A DNA stretch of 64,000 nt from Saltatorellus ferox (lineage in GTDB: Bacteria; Planctomycetota; UBA1135; GCA-002686595): contig CP036434.1 in the NCBI GenBank assembly GCA_007751475.1, positions 2,356,001 to 2,420,000 of the forward strand, given 5' to 3'. The translations under genes and the position numbers were made by a program. This document shows, piece after piece, positions 8,499 through 16,543 of the stretch. Position 1 is the stretch's first letter. The number at the start of each line of letters is the position of its first letter. The notes below the pieces were generated by a model, which saw only the letters and a list, made by a program, of their open reading frames with translations, did not search any database and was not told the origin of the DNA.

Positions 8499-9844
8499 TC
8501 CTCGAAGAAGGCGGCGAAATACGTCGGTTCAAACTTTCCCAGGGCAAGCTGACGTTCGGCAGCGGCGACAAGGCGACCCTGACGCTCGCGTCGGAAGACG
8601 TGGCTGCGCTGCATGGCCAGATCGAGATGGGGGACGACGGCGCGGTTCTGCGCGTCGCCAAGGGCGTGATGCCCCCGAAAATCGGTGGCCGCCCCGTCCA
8701 GGGAGCCCACGTTTTCAAGGAAGGGGAGGTCGTGTCCATCGGCAGCTCCAGGCTCAGCGTGGAGTACGACGAAGGGGAAGGGCCGGCGGGTGCCGCTGGC
8801 GCGGTGGCGGCTCGTCCCACCGGGCGAACGGGAGCACGGGCGACCGGACGGACTGGCGCGGCACGCTCGGGCGGGCAGGTCGAACGCAAGCGCCCGAAGG
8901 CCCAGCGCTCCGGGATCCCCGGCTGGCTCACGGCGGTGCTGGTGCTGGCCGTCATCGGGGGCCTCGGCTACGCGATCCTCGGCAAGACGGCGGACTCGAT
9001 GGGCAACAACTTCGACTTCGACGTTCGTTTCTCCCAGTACGAGCGCGTCAAGGACGAGGACCCCGGTGCGGCGCGCAAGCAGCTCATCGAAATCCAGAAG
9101 CAGGAGCTGACGCCGGCCCAGGAAGCCAAGGTCGAAAACGAGTTCCTGCTCCTCGGGGATCGACTCGCGTCCCTCGACGACGCGGCCCGCAACGCCGAGG
9201 CATCGAACTACCTCAAGATGCGGATCTTCGACTACGCGGAGAAGTTCGACGTCAACGAGGATCGCTCCTACGCACGGCTCTTCGTGAAGCGGGCCGAGAA
9301 GTTCATGAAGGACTACCCGACCCACCCGGACCTCGCCCGGGTCGAGCGACTCATGCGCCGGGCGAAGATCGCCGCGGTGGAGAGTGAGCCCGCGGTCTTC
9401 CGGGACCTGGAGGTCGAGGTCAAGGGATTCACGGGCGCCAAGCCCATGGACTTCCCGACGGCGTTCGCGGCGATCGACAGGTTCATCGCCGAGACGAACG
9501 ACACCGAGGCGATCGCCCAGGCGGAGCAGCTGCGGGCGGAGACGCGGCAGGCGGAACTCGAGTTCTTCGAAGCTCAGCTGGACCTCGCCGCGATCGTCTA
9601 CGACCGCTCGAAGTACCCGGACAAGTTCGATCCGAGCCGGGCCGTCGCCGACATGATCGTCATCATCACGTCGGTGGAGAACCCCGAGTTCAAGGCGGAC
9701 GCCGCCCGGCGGATCACCGGCATCACCGAGATCGACGCCTCGTTCCTGCGCGGCTACAAGCGGCAGCGCCCCGATACCTGGGACGAGATGATGAAGGTCC
9801 CGGCGCTCCTCGAGTTCGCGAAGGCGAACGGACTGGAGGAGTAG
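8477..9844 (+). CDS. FHA-like domain, single-pass membrane protein
   Basis: 455 residues from ATG 8477; ATG 8486 is equally possible. Residues 4-100 resemble a forkhead-associated domain: FKLSQGKLTFGSGDKATLTL, then VAALHGQIEM and a VSIGSSRLSVEY strand, although the usual GR/SR phosphopeptide-binding residues are partly replaced. A Gly/Arg/Thr-rich linker (TGRTGARATGRTGAA) leads to one membrane helix (WLTAVLVLAVIGGLGYAIL, about 152-170). The rest is a charged helical domain of TPR-like spacing, presumably outside the cytoplasm. It begins inside the CAP gene, and the rhomboid protease follows nine bases after it, so all three may form one membrane-surface system. Confidence 0.7.
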   Translation: MGGMARLILEEGGEIRRFKLSQGKLTFGSGDKATLTLASEDVAALHGQIEMGDDGAVLRVAKGVMPPKIGGRPVQGAHVFKEGEVVSIGSSRLSVEYDEGEGPAGAAGAVAARPTGRTGARATGRTGAARSGGQVERKRPKAQRSGIPGWLTAVLVLAVIGGLGYAILGKTADSMGNNFDFDVRFSQYERVKDEDPGAARKQLIEIQKQELTPAQEAKVENEFLLLGDRLASLDDAARNAEASNYLKMRIFDYAEKFDVNEDRSYARLFVKRAEKFMKDYPTHPDLARVERLMRRAKIAAVESEPAVFRDLEVEVKGFTGAKPMDFPTAFAAIDRFIAETNDTEAIAQAEQLRAETRQAELEFFEAQLDLAAIVYDRSKYPDKFDPSRAVADMIVIITSVENPEFKADAARRITGITEIDASFLRGYKRQRPDTWDEMMKVPALLEFAKANGLEE

Positions 9845-9853
9845 CGAGCCGCC

Positions 9854-11056
9854 TTGTTCCTGCCTCTCCGAGATGCCCCCAATCCCGGCGGGGTGCCGCT
9901 GATCAACTACCTGCTGATCGGCCTCAACGTCCTGGTCTATCTGGCGGTGACGCTGCCGACCTCGGCCGTCGTCCCCGACGTGCTGGATCCGGCGGTCCAG
10001 GAGTACGTGCGCTTCCTGAGCGAGCACGTCGGCAGGAACCTGCACCCGGCGGAGGCGCTGGCGGGGGTCAGCGCCTACGACATCCTCATCTACGAGTGGG
10101 GCTACCGCCCGGCCCATGGATCGATCCAGACGATGTTCACGTCGCTGTTCCTGCACGGGGGGCTCATGCACCTCGCCGGGAACATGCTGTTCCTCTGGAT
10201 CTACGGGGACAACGTCGAGCATCGGCTCGGCAAAGTCCGCTACCTCATCGCGTACCTCCTGACAGGCGTCGCCGCGACGCTCTTCTACTCGGCGTTCGAG
10301 ATGGATTCGAACGTTCCTCTCGTGGGAGCGTCGGGCGCGATCTCGGGCGTGCTCGGGTTCTACTTCCTCTTCTTTCCGCGCAACACCGTCCGGGTCTTCC
10401 TGGTGCTGTTCCCGTTCTTCGTGGACGTCGTCACGATCCCCGCGCGCATCGTGCTCGGGGTGTACCTCGTGGTCGACAATCTGTTCCCGGCGCTCTTCGC
10501 GAGCGGCGGCGGCGTGGCCCATGGCGCGCACATCGGCGGGTTCATCGCGGGCCTCGGCGCGGCGTGGCTCATCGATCGAAGGGAGCTGACCTCGACCCCG
10601 CGCGAGTACCGCGAGACGCCTGTCCATCCTGGACCGGGCTTCCCCGGTCGACCCAGGTCCGCTGCGAGGCCGACCGAGAATGCCTCGGTGGCCATCTCCC
10701 AGCTGATCCGGCAGGGCCAGATGGCGGACGCAGCGAAGGTGTACTTCACGAGCACCGAAGGCGCCGGTCCGGAGCCTGTGCCTGCGGACGCGCTGGTGCT
10801 CGGGCGCTGGCTCGCCGAGAACGGCCATCCGACCGCAGCGCTCACGGTGTTCCGGCGGGTCCTCAAGCTCGTGCCGAAGGGACCCCAGGCCGCCTGGGCC
10901 CACATCGGTGCGGGCCTCGTGCAGCTGGAGGATCTCGACCGGCCCACGGCCGCGTACCAGCACTTCCTCGACGCCATCGACCTCGAGCCGAGCGGCGAGC
11001 CCGCCCGGATCGCCCGCGCCGGGATCGCGCAGATCGACGCGCAAGGCTCCGCTTGA
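9854..11056 (+). CDS. Rhomboid family intramembrane serine protease with C-terminal helical/TPR tail
   Basis: 400 residues from TTG 9854. Six or more membrane helices occupy residues 1-250. The conserved HGGLMHLAGNMLFLWIYG motif supplies the structural His/Asn pair. The nucleophile lies in VGASGAISGVLGFY (GASGA, about 159), and the partner histidine in GGVAHGAHIGGFIAG (about 221-226). The long loop between helices 1 and 2 (about 40-95) is typical of the Planctomycete/Bacteroidetes subgroup. A soluble tail of ~150 residues after ELTSTPREY contains TPR-like repeats. It cleaves membrane-anchored substrates within the bilayer; the FHA protein next door is a possible substrate. Its TGA overlaps the next gene (TTGA). 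Confidence 0.9.
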   Translation: MFLPLRDAPNPGGVPLINYLLIGLNVLVYLAVTLPTSAVVPDVLDPAVQEYVRFLSEHVGRNLHPAEALAGVSAYDILIYEWGYRPAHGSIQTMFTSLFLHGGLMHLAGNMLFLWIYGDNVEHRLGKVRYLIAYLLTGVAATLFYSAFEMDSNVPLVGASGAISGVLGFYFLFFPRNTVRVFLVLFPFFVDVVTIPARIVLGVYLVVDNLFPALFASGGGVAHGAHIGGFIAGLGAAWLIDRRELTSTPREYRETPVHPGPGFPGRPRSAARPTENASVAISQLIRQGQMADAAKVYFTSTEGAGPEPVPADALVLGRWLAENGHPTAALTVFRRVLKLVPKGPQAAWAHIGAGLVQLEDLDRPTAAYQHFLDAIDLEPSGEPARIARAGIAQIDAQGSA

Positions 11057-12045
11057 GCACGCAGCGTGATGCCGCAGGCGTCGTGGCTGGCGACCGCACG
11101 GCCGAGGCCGGCTCGGGTTCCAGTCCGGGTTCCAGTCCGGGTTCCAGTCCGGGCCCGAGCCTGGCCCGGCTGACCTTCGGGCTGGGTACGAGCTGGCTGG
11201 CCGTCTCCAGCTCCGCCGTCGTGATCGTGCTCGCGGCGCCCGTGCCGCCGATCTCCATCGCGGCCATGCGCGTCGCCATCTCTGGCCTCGTCTGGTGGAG
11301 TCTCTCCCTCAGGCGCCCGGCACCCGGCGCCTCGACGCCGGCCCGCGCGGCCGCGCTGGCTCCGTCCGCCTGGCCGTGGGGGAAGATCGCCCTCTCCGGA
11401 CTTCTCCTGGGGCTGCATTTCGGGCTCTGGATCGGGAGCCTCACCCTGACCTCGGTGCCCCATGCGGCCGTGCTCGTGGGCGTTCAGCCGCTCTTCGCGG
11501 GGATCTTCGGCCGCTTCCTGGGCGACCGCGCGACCTGGCGCCTGCCTGCGGGCGTGGCCGTCGCGCTCTTCGGCACGCACCTGATGACGAGCGCCGAGGC
11601 GGTGGGCGTCACGCTGATCGGGGATGCGCTCGCCGTTCTTGCGGCGGCCTGTTCCGCGGCGTACCTGACGGTCAATCGAAGCATCGGGCGCCAGGTCCCG
11701 CTTCCGAAGCTCCTCGCGCTCGTGAACGGCTTCGCCGCGCTGAGTCTGGGCGTCGGCGTGCTTCTCTTCGGCGGGCAGGCCTTCTGGCACGTGGACGCGG
11801 GCTGGCGCGAGGTCCTCGCGATTTTCTGGCTCGGCCTCGGCCCGGGTCTGATCGGTCACGGCCTCATGAACTGGGCCGCGCGCGCCGTGCCGGTTCACGT
11901 CGTTTCGATGGTGATCCTCCTGGAGCCGATCGGCGCGGCGCTGCTCGCCTGGTTCGTGCTTCACCAGGGCGTGACGCCCCTGGAGATCGGCGGCGCGCTC
12001 CTGCTACTCGCTGGCGCCGCTCTCACCCTCGAGCGCTCCGAGTGA
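11053..12045 (+). CDS. EamA/DMT-superfamily transporter
   Basis: 330 residues from TTG 11053, which overlaps the stop of the rhomboid gene. About ten hydrophobic helices form two homologous EamA halves: first AAPVPPISIAAMRVAISGLVWW and LLLGLHFGLWIGSL, second GDALAVLAAACSAAYLTVNRSIG and LGLGPGLIGHGLMNW with the closing VVSMVILLEPIGAALLAWF. It is predicted to export or import a small metabolite; the substrate cannot be read from sequence. The N-terminus carries three perfect copies of a 12-bp repeat giving Gly-Ser-Ser-Pro units. The 3' end overlaps the convergent ABC exporter gene by 42 bases. Confidence 0.85.
   Translation: MSTQRDAAGVVAGDRTAEAGSGSSPGSSPGSSPGPSLARLTFGLGTSWLAVSSSAVVIVLAAPVPPISIAAMRVAISGLVWWSLSLRRPAPGASTPARAAALAPSAWPWGKIALSGLLLGLHFGLWIGSLTLTSVPHAAVLVGVQPLFAGIFGRFLGDRATWRLPAGVAVALFGTHLMTSAEAVGVTLIGDALAVLAAACSAAYLTVNRSIGRQVPLPKLLALVNGFAALSLGVGVLLFGGQAFWHVDAGWREVLAIFWLGLGPGLIGHGLMNWAARAVPVHVVSMVILLEPIGAALLAWFVLHQGVTPLEIGGALLLLAGAALTLERSE
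11115..11150 (+). repeat. Three perfect 12-bp tandem repeats inside the EamA gene
   Basis: The unit GGGTTCCAGTCC occurs three times without change (11115-11126, 11127-11138, 11139-11150). It is in frame and adds a Gly/Ser/Ser/Pro linker before the first membrane helix. Copy number could vary by slippage without breaking the frame. Confidence 0.85.
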
Positions 12046-13797
12046 CTGCAGCGTCCAGTAGCGCCGGTACAGCTCGGACGCTTCGATGAGCTCGGAGTGG
12101 GTGCCCGAGGCGGTGACCGCGCCACCGTCGAGCACGTAGATCCGGTCGGCTCGCCTCGCGGTCGCCAGTCGGTGGGCGATGACGATCGTCGTCCTGCCGT
12201 CGAAGAGCCGCTGAAGCGCCTCCTGCACGAGCGCCTCCGAGTCCGGATCGAGGGAACTCGTCGCCTCGTCGAGGAGCAGGATCGTCGGGTCTTCCAGGAA
12301 CGCGCGCGCGATGGCGAGGCGCTGGCGCTGACCCCCTGAGAGGCGCATGCCGCGCTCGCCGACCTCGGTCTCGATGCCCTCGGCGAGCGCGCGCACGAAG
12401 TCGAGGGCTCCGGCCGCCTTCAGGGCGTCTTCGACCTCGGAGTCCGACGCGTCGGGTCGGCCGAGTCGCAGGTTGTCGGCGACCGTGCCGCTGAAGAGGA
12501 AGACCTCCTGGGGCACGAGGCCCATCGCCCGGCGCAGGTCCTCGATGCGGATCGTGCGAAGCTCGCGTCCGTCGACGCGGACCTCACCGCTCGTGGGGTC
12601 GTAGAAGCGCAGCAGTAGCGAGAGGAGCGTGCTCTTACCCGAACCGCTGGGCCCGACGAGCGCGATCATCGAACCCGGTTCGACCTCGATGCTGACGCCG
12701 TCGAGCGCCCGCGCCCCCTCTTCGTATTCGAAGACGACGGAGTCGATGGAGATCGCGCCGCTCGTCGCAGTGAACGGCTCGGCGCCCTCGGGGTCGACGA
12801 CGCTCGACTTCGTGTCGAGGAGCTCGAAGAGCCTCGCGCTGGCGCCCTTCAGCCGCTTGTAGCCCGCGTAGAGGCTGCCTAGCTGGCCGACCGTCATCGC
12901 GATCGAGAACGTGTAGAGCAGGAAGGACGTCAGCTCGCCCGCGGTCAGCTTCTTGTCCAGCATCAGCTCGCCTCCGTAGCCGAGCACCAGCGCGAACGAC
13001 GTGAAGCCTGCGAACGTCATGACGCCCGCGAACGCCGACTGGAGCCGGGCGTTGCGGACCTGGACGCCGAGCAGGTCGGCGAGGCGATCGCCGTAGCGCT
13101 GGAGGGTCCGCGGCTCGGCGCCCGAAGCTTGCACGGTGCGAATACCCGCGAGCGACTCCTCGGCCAGTGATGACGTGTCGGCGGTCGCGTCGCGCTCCTT
13201 CTTCGAGAGCTTCTCCAGTCGGATCCCGACGACCAGAGCGATGATCACGACGGGCGGTACGATCAAGAGCGCGACGAGGGTCAGGCGCGTCTGCAGGACG
13301 AACAGGACGATGAGCGTGCCGACGAAGCGCAGGAGCGCCTGGATGCCGGAGGGAATTTGCTCGGTGATCGAGGCCTGGACGACGGTGAGGTCCGATCCGA
13401 GGCGGGAGAGCAGCTCGCCCACGCGGCGCTGGTCGAAGAAGCCGGGCGAGAGGCCTACCAGTCTTTCGAAGAGGCTCCGGCGCAGATCGCGCAGCAGCCG
13501 GGCGCCCGCGAGACCGAGCAGATAGAACTCGATGAAGCCGAGGAAGCCCATCAGGGCGAAGAGCCCGATGAGGAAGGCCACGACCGAGCGGAGTTCGGAG
13601 CGCGTGGCCGACTCCAGCGCAGTGTCGACGACGTCGCCCGCGAGCTTCGGCACGGCGAGACCGATGAGGCTCATGACCAGCATCAGCCCGGTCGCCGTCA
13701 GGATCAGCGTGAGGTGGGGGCGCGCGAGGCCGTAGAGGCGGCCGAAGGAAACCGTGGCTTCCTCCGTGGAGGGTGGGGGAGGAGACTCTTCGCTCAT
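12004..13797 (-). CDS. ABC exporter, fused membrane and ATPase domains (MsbA/LmrA-like)
   Basis: 597 residues from ATG 13797 (MSEESPPPP); a longer frame upstream lacks support. Six membrane helices form an ABC_membrane domain (about residues 25-310), with FDQRRVGELLSRLGSDLTVVQ in the usual coupling region. The ATPase domain has Walker A GPSGSGKST (about 382), Q-loop LVPQEVFLFSGTVADNLRLG, signature LSGGQRQRLAIARAF (about 487), Walker B TILLLDEATSSLD and the H-loop IVIAHRL. It works as a homodimer, probably exporting a lipid or hydrophobic compound. The LpxL-like and Lpt genes nearby make a lipid A flippase role possible but not proven. Confidence 0.9.
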   Translation of the reverse strand: MSEESPPPPSTEEATVSFGRLYGLARPHLTLILTATGLMLVMSLIGLAVPKLAGDVVDTALESATRSELRSVVAFLIGLFALMGFLGFIEFYLLGLAGARLLRDLRRSLFERLVGLSPGFFDQRRVGELLSRLGSDLTVVQASITEQIPSGIQALLRFVGTLIVLFVLQTRLTLVALLIVPPVVIIALVVGIRLEKLSKKERDATADTSSLAEESLAGIRTVQASGAEPRTLQRYGDRLADLLGVQVRNARLQSAFAGVMTFAGFTSFALVLGYGGELMLDKKLTAGELTSFLLYTFSIAMTVGQLGSLYAGYKRLKGASARLFELLDTKSSVVDPEGAEPFTATSGAISIDSVVFEYEEGARALDGVSIEVEPGSMIALVGPSGSGKSTLLSLLLRFYDPTSGEVRVDGRELRTIRIEDLRRAMGLVPQEVFLFSGTVADNLRLGRPDASDSEVEDALKAAGALDFVRALAEGIETEVGERGMRLSGGQRQRLAIARAFLEDPTILLLDEATSSLDPDSEALVQEALQRLFDGRTTIVIAHRLATARRADRIYVLDGGAVTASGTHSELIEASELYRRYWTLQSLGALEGESGASE

Positions 13798-13901
13798 GGG
13801 GGCCCAGAGACTGCCAGGGAGAGTGGCCGGGCGGTGGCACTCATCACCGCTTTCCTGATGCTCCAGTTTTGGGGGCGTTGGACCGATATTGAGGGAGACC
13901 G

Positions 13902-14345
13902 ATGTCGAACGATTTTCCGCCCTACGAGCTGACGAACCCGTCGGCGGCCCATGAGGTCCAGGAGGCCGCACCGCCCTCGGACGCGCCCGTGTCCGTCTAC
14001 AGCGGTCTCGTCTTCGCGACGACGGGCCAGATGGCGTGCTACGAGCTGAACGCTCCGCTGGATCAGGTCGCCCTGACGCCTGCGGTGGCCCTGCGCATCG
14101 CGGCGGTCCTGCGCGAGACGCTGCAGTACGGGGATCTCCGGGAGCGGGACCACGCGGTCCAGGTCTGGAGCGCGAGCGAGGCTGCGGCGATGCCGCACGG
14201 GCGTGTCCTCGTCTCCGAGTCCTGCATCCAGTTCGGGATCGAGCCCCTCGGCGCGGGCGCGCTCGTCACGGTGCAGTGGGCCTACGTGCCCGGGCTCATC
14301 CTCGCGCTGGAGAACGCCGCGAACTGGCTCATCAGCCAGCGGTGA
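13902..14345 (+). CDS. Conserved hypothetical protein, 147 residues
   Basis: ATG 13902 follows GAGGGAGA at good spacing. The protein is soluble with no signal peptide. A Pro/Ala-rich start (to about residue 30) leads into an alternating strand/helix domain with SVYSGLVFATTGQMACYEL, VALRIAAVLRETLQYG and a C-terminal LILALENAANWLISQR. I recognise no family. It is divergent from the ABC exporter and convergent with the lipid A acyltransferase, so its neighbours do not fix a function. Confidence 0.65.
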   Translation: MSNDFPPYELTNPSAAHEVQEAAPPSDAPVSVYSGLVFATTGQMACYELNAPLDQVALTPAVALRIAAVLRETLQYGDLRERDHAVQVWSASEAAAMPHGRVLVSESCIQFGIEPLGAGALVTVQWAYVPGLILALENAANWLISQR

Positions 14346-14363
14346 GGCCCTGCGCGGGGCTTC
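14344..14363. terminator. Hairpin between convergent genes
   Basis: GAGGCCC (14344-14350) pairs with GGGCTTC (14357-14363), including one G-T pair, around a six-base loop. It begins in the stop codon of the 147-residue gene and lies just before the stop of the minus-strand acyltransferase gene. There is no T-run. Confidence 0.35.
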
Positions 14364-14365
14364 GA

Positions 14366-15301
14366 TCAGCCCTCGTTCCAGCGCCGCTGATGCCACGCCC
14401 ATTGCTCGGGTGAGTCCATGATCCAGCGCTCGAACGTCCGGTTCTGGCGCTCCAGGAGGTCGAGCGCGGCGGTCTGGCGATCGAGGGTTCTGTCCAGCGC
14501 GAGCGGTTCGTCCACGCTGAGTCGGTAGCTTCCTCCGGAGTCCTCGCGCACGCAGCGAATCGGCACCAGCGGAGCTCGATGGAGTCGAGCGATGCCAGCG
14601 GCCGCGGTCACCGTGCGAGCAGGAATGCCGAAGAACGGGACGTCGACGCCGTCGATCCGGCGCACGTGCAGGTCGGTGAGCAGGCCGAGGACGCCGCCTT
14701 CCTGGAGCACGCGGAGCGGCGCTCTCGCCGACGCATCCTGCGGCAGCGTTTCGACGCCGTACGCGCGGCGCATGTCGACGAGCCACCGGTGGCTGGAGTC
14801 GCGCTCTCGCACCCGGCCGACCACGGCCCCGCGCGCGCCGCGGCGGCTGAGCCGGGCGCACAGGAGTTCCCAGTTCCCGATGTGCGCCGTGATGACGATC
14901 GCGCCGCGTCCCTCGCTCAGCACGCGGTCCAGGCGCTCGATCGAGGGGTCGATCTCGACGAGCTCGTCCACCCAGCCGCCGCGCGTGGATCCGGGAGCGG
15001 CGCCGCGGGCGAGCTGGATCCAGTGGGCCGCTTGCTCGGCCGTGAAGTCGGCGACCTGGCGCGTGAACATCCGCCGGTTCCCCAGGCGCTCGGCCAGGGC
15101 CGGGTCGCGCCGGCGAATCTCGGGGAGCGCGCGCGCGACGTTCTGCGTCACGACGTCGCCATAGCGCGCGGCGAAGCCGGCTCGGCTCAGGGGGACGAGC
15201 CCCGCGCCCAGGGCAGCGCGGGGCACCCATCCCGCCGTGCCGACGAGCGCACGCAGAGCCCGGGCCCGAAGCCTGCGACGTAGCGGCTCGTCCCGGCTCA
15301 A
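14366..15301 (-). CDS. Lipid A acyltransferase family protein (LpxL/HtrB-like)
   Basis: 311 residues from TTG 15301, which overlaps the TGA of the preceding kinase gene (TTGA). It has the LpxL HX4E catalytic motif as HIGNWE (about residue 140) with preceding GRGAIVITA, the later GVLGLLTDLHVRRIDGVDVPFFG block, and the family's terminal WAWHQRRW. A hydrophobic N-terminal stretch (GWVPRAALGAGLVPLSRAGF) probably anchors it to the inner membrane. It transfers a secondary acyl chain to a lipid A precursor. Coupling to a kinase of the LPS type supports an LPS role. It shows that the organism makes acylated lipid A or a close analogue. Confidence 0.88.
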   Translation of the reverse strand: MSRDEPLRRRLRARALRALVGTAGWVPRAALGAGLVPLSRAGFAARYGDVVTQNVARALPEIRRRDPALAERLGNRRMFTRQVADFTAEQAAHWIQLARGAAPGSTRGGWVDELVEIDPSIERLDRVLSEGRGAIVITAHIGNWELLCARLSRRGARGAVVGRVRERDSSHRWLVDMRRAYGVETLPQDASARAPLRVLQEGGVLGLLTDLHVRRIDGVDVPFFGIPARTVTAAAGIARLHRAPLVPIRCVREDSGGSYRLSVDEPLALDRTLDRQTAALDLLERQNRTFERWIMDSPEQWAWHQRRWNEG

Positions 15302-16455
15302 GGTCGTCCTCCCTCGGACGGACTTTCACGAACTTCGACGAGCCTCGTGAACGGGCTGATGCGCGCGATTCCGTCCGGACCGGCGAAGAACCGCTCGCCT
15401 CCCTCGCGAAGGGGCTCCACGGTGAGTCCGCGGTCTCTGAGCTGCTGACGCACGATCCTGACGGCTTCCGGGGAAGGGGGGCTCGTGGCCGCGGGCATAT
15501 CGAACTGGACCCTGAACGGAGCCGTGAGGGAGAGCGAACGGGGTTCGCCGCAGGGCAATCGATGGAGCTTCGTTCGTACGAGCGTATCCCAGATGGCGTG
15601 GATGTGGGATTCGGGGCCGGACTCCAGCCGCGTCATCCAGCCCCGCGGCGCGGTCGGACCTCGCTCTCGAACGTGAACGGCGCGGCCGGGGCCGGGGCCG
15701 GGGCCGCCATGGATGGCTCGCACCTCGGTCGCCGAGCTGTCTCGCCGCCAGACGGCCACCCGCTCACGCATCTCACGGACGCGAAAGAGCGTGGCGTCCG
15801 CCTCGATCCGTCGACTCCATTCCGCGTCGGCTCGCACGCCTCGCCAGGCGAGGGCCACACGGCGCCGAAAGGTCCTCGGCGTCAGTTCGCGCATGCGGCT
15901 CAGCGCCTTCTCGATCGAGGCCTCGACGCGGGCGCCGCTGGCGCCGACGCGGCTGCGGGCCACGTCGATGATCCAGAGCTTGCCGTCGGCGTCCATGAGG
16001 ACATTTCCCGGATGGGGGTCGGCGTGAACGAATCCTGCGGCTTCGACGAGGAGGAGCAGTGCGCCGAGCTGTTCGGCCAGCCGGTGAACGGGTTCCTGCA
16101 GGGCGCCAGAGGCCTCCATCGGACGCGCGAAGAGGTCCTCGAGCACGTCGCTCAGCGGCCTGGCGTCTCGGATCGCTTCCATCGTCAGTTCCCAGCTCCC
16201 TCGGGCAGAGCGCTCGACGGCCGTGGGCCTGGGCACGGGAAGCCCGGCCTTCCGCGCGTGGGCGAGGGCGCTCCGTTCGCTGCTGGCTCGACGCCAATCG
16301 CCGGGAGCGCCGATCCATGCGACGCCACCGAGACCTTGGCCATGGAACTCCTTCGTGACGCGCGGCCCTCCGGGGCCTTCGCTTTGGAGGTAGACGGTGC
16401 GCTTGACGCCGGTCTTCAAGACCGTTTCGGAGGAGTCGTGTCGAGGGGCCGGCAT
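15298..16455 (-). CDS. LPS core kinase-like protein (KdkA/InaA/RIO-like fold)
   Basis: 385 residues from ATG 16455 (MPAPRHDSS); ATG 16533 in the same frame would reach into the divergent lptF region. The kinase-like core shows VKRTVYLQSEG, a lysine in VTKEFHG, LLLVEAAGFVHADPHPGNVLM (catalytic loop HxDxxxxN, about 185) and KLWIIDVARS (metal-binding Asp). A second domain of about 150 residues follows, with VHVRERGPTAPRGW, that I do not recognise. It is coupled to the lipid A acyltransferase by TTGA, so a sugar kinase acting on lipid A or core is likely. The two-domain length is greater than ordinary KdkA or WaaP (about 240-270). Confidence 0.72.
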   Translation of the reverse strand: MPAPRHDSSETVLKTGVKRTVYLQSEGPGGPRVTKEFHGQGLGGVAWIGAPGDWRRASSERSALAHARKAGLPVPRPTAVERSARGSWELTMEAIRDARPLSDVLEDLFARPMEASGALQEPVHRLAEQLGALLLLVEAAGFVHADPHPGNVLMDADGKLWIIDVARSRVGASGARVEASIEKALSRMRELTPRTFRRRVALAWRGVRADAEWSRRIEADATLFRVREMRERVAVWRRDSSATEVRAIHGGPGPGPGRAVHVRERGPTAPRGWMTRLESGPESHIHAIWDTLVRTKLHRLPCGEPRSLSLTAPFRVQFDMPAATSPPSPEAVRIVRQQLRDRGLTVEPLREGGERFFAGPDGIARISPFTRLVEVRESPSEGGRP

Positions 16456-16543
16456 CCCCCGAATTTTACTCGGGAATGGGAAGGGATGAGGGGCGAGATC
16501 CTGGGCCCTCACCTCGCTACACTGCTCGGCCATCCTGAGGGGA

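Noticed and set aside
8474-11044. An 856-residue open frame antisense to the FHA and rhomboid genes
   Set aside because: The sense strand codes for clear protein families; the antisense protein is a low-complexity Arg/Glu-rich shadow.
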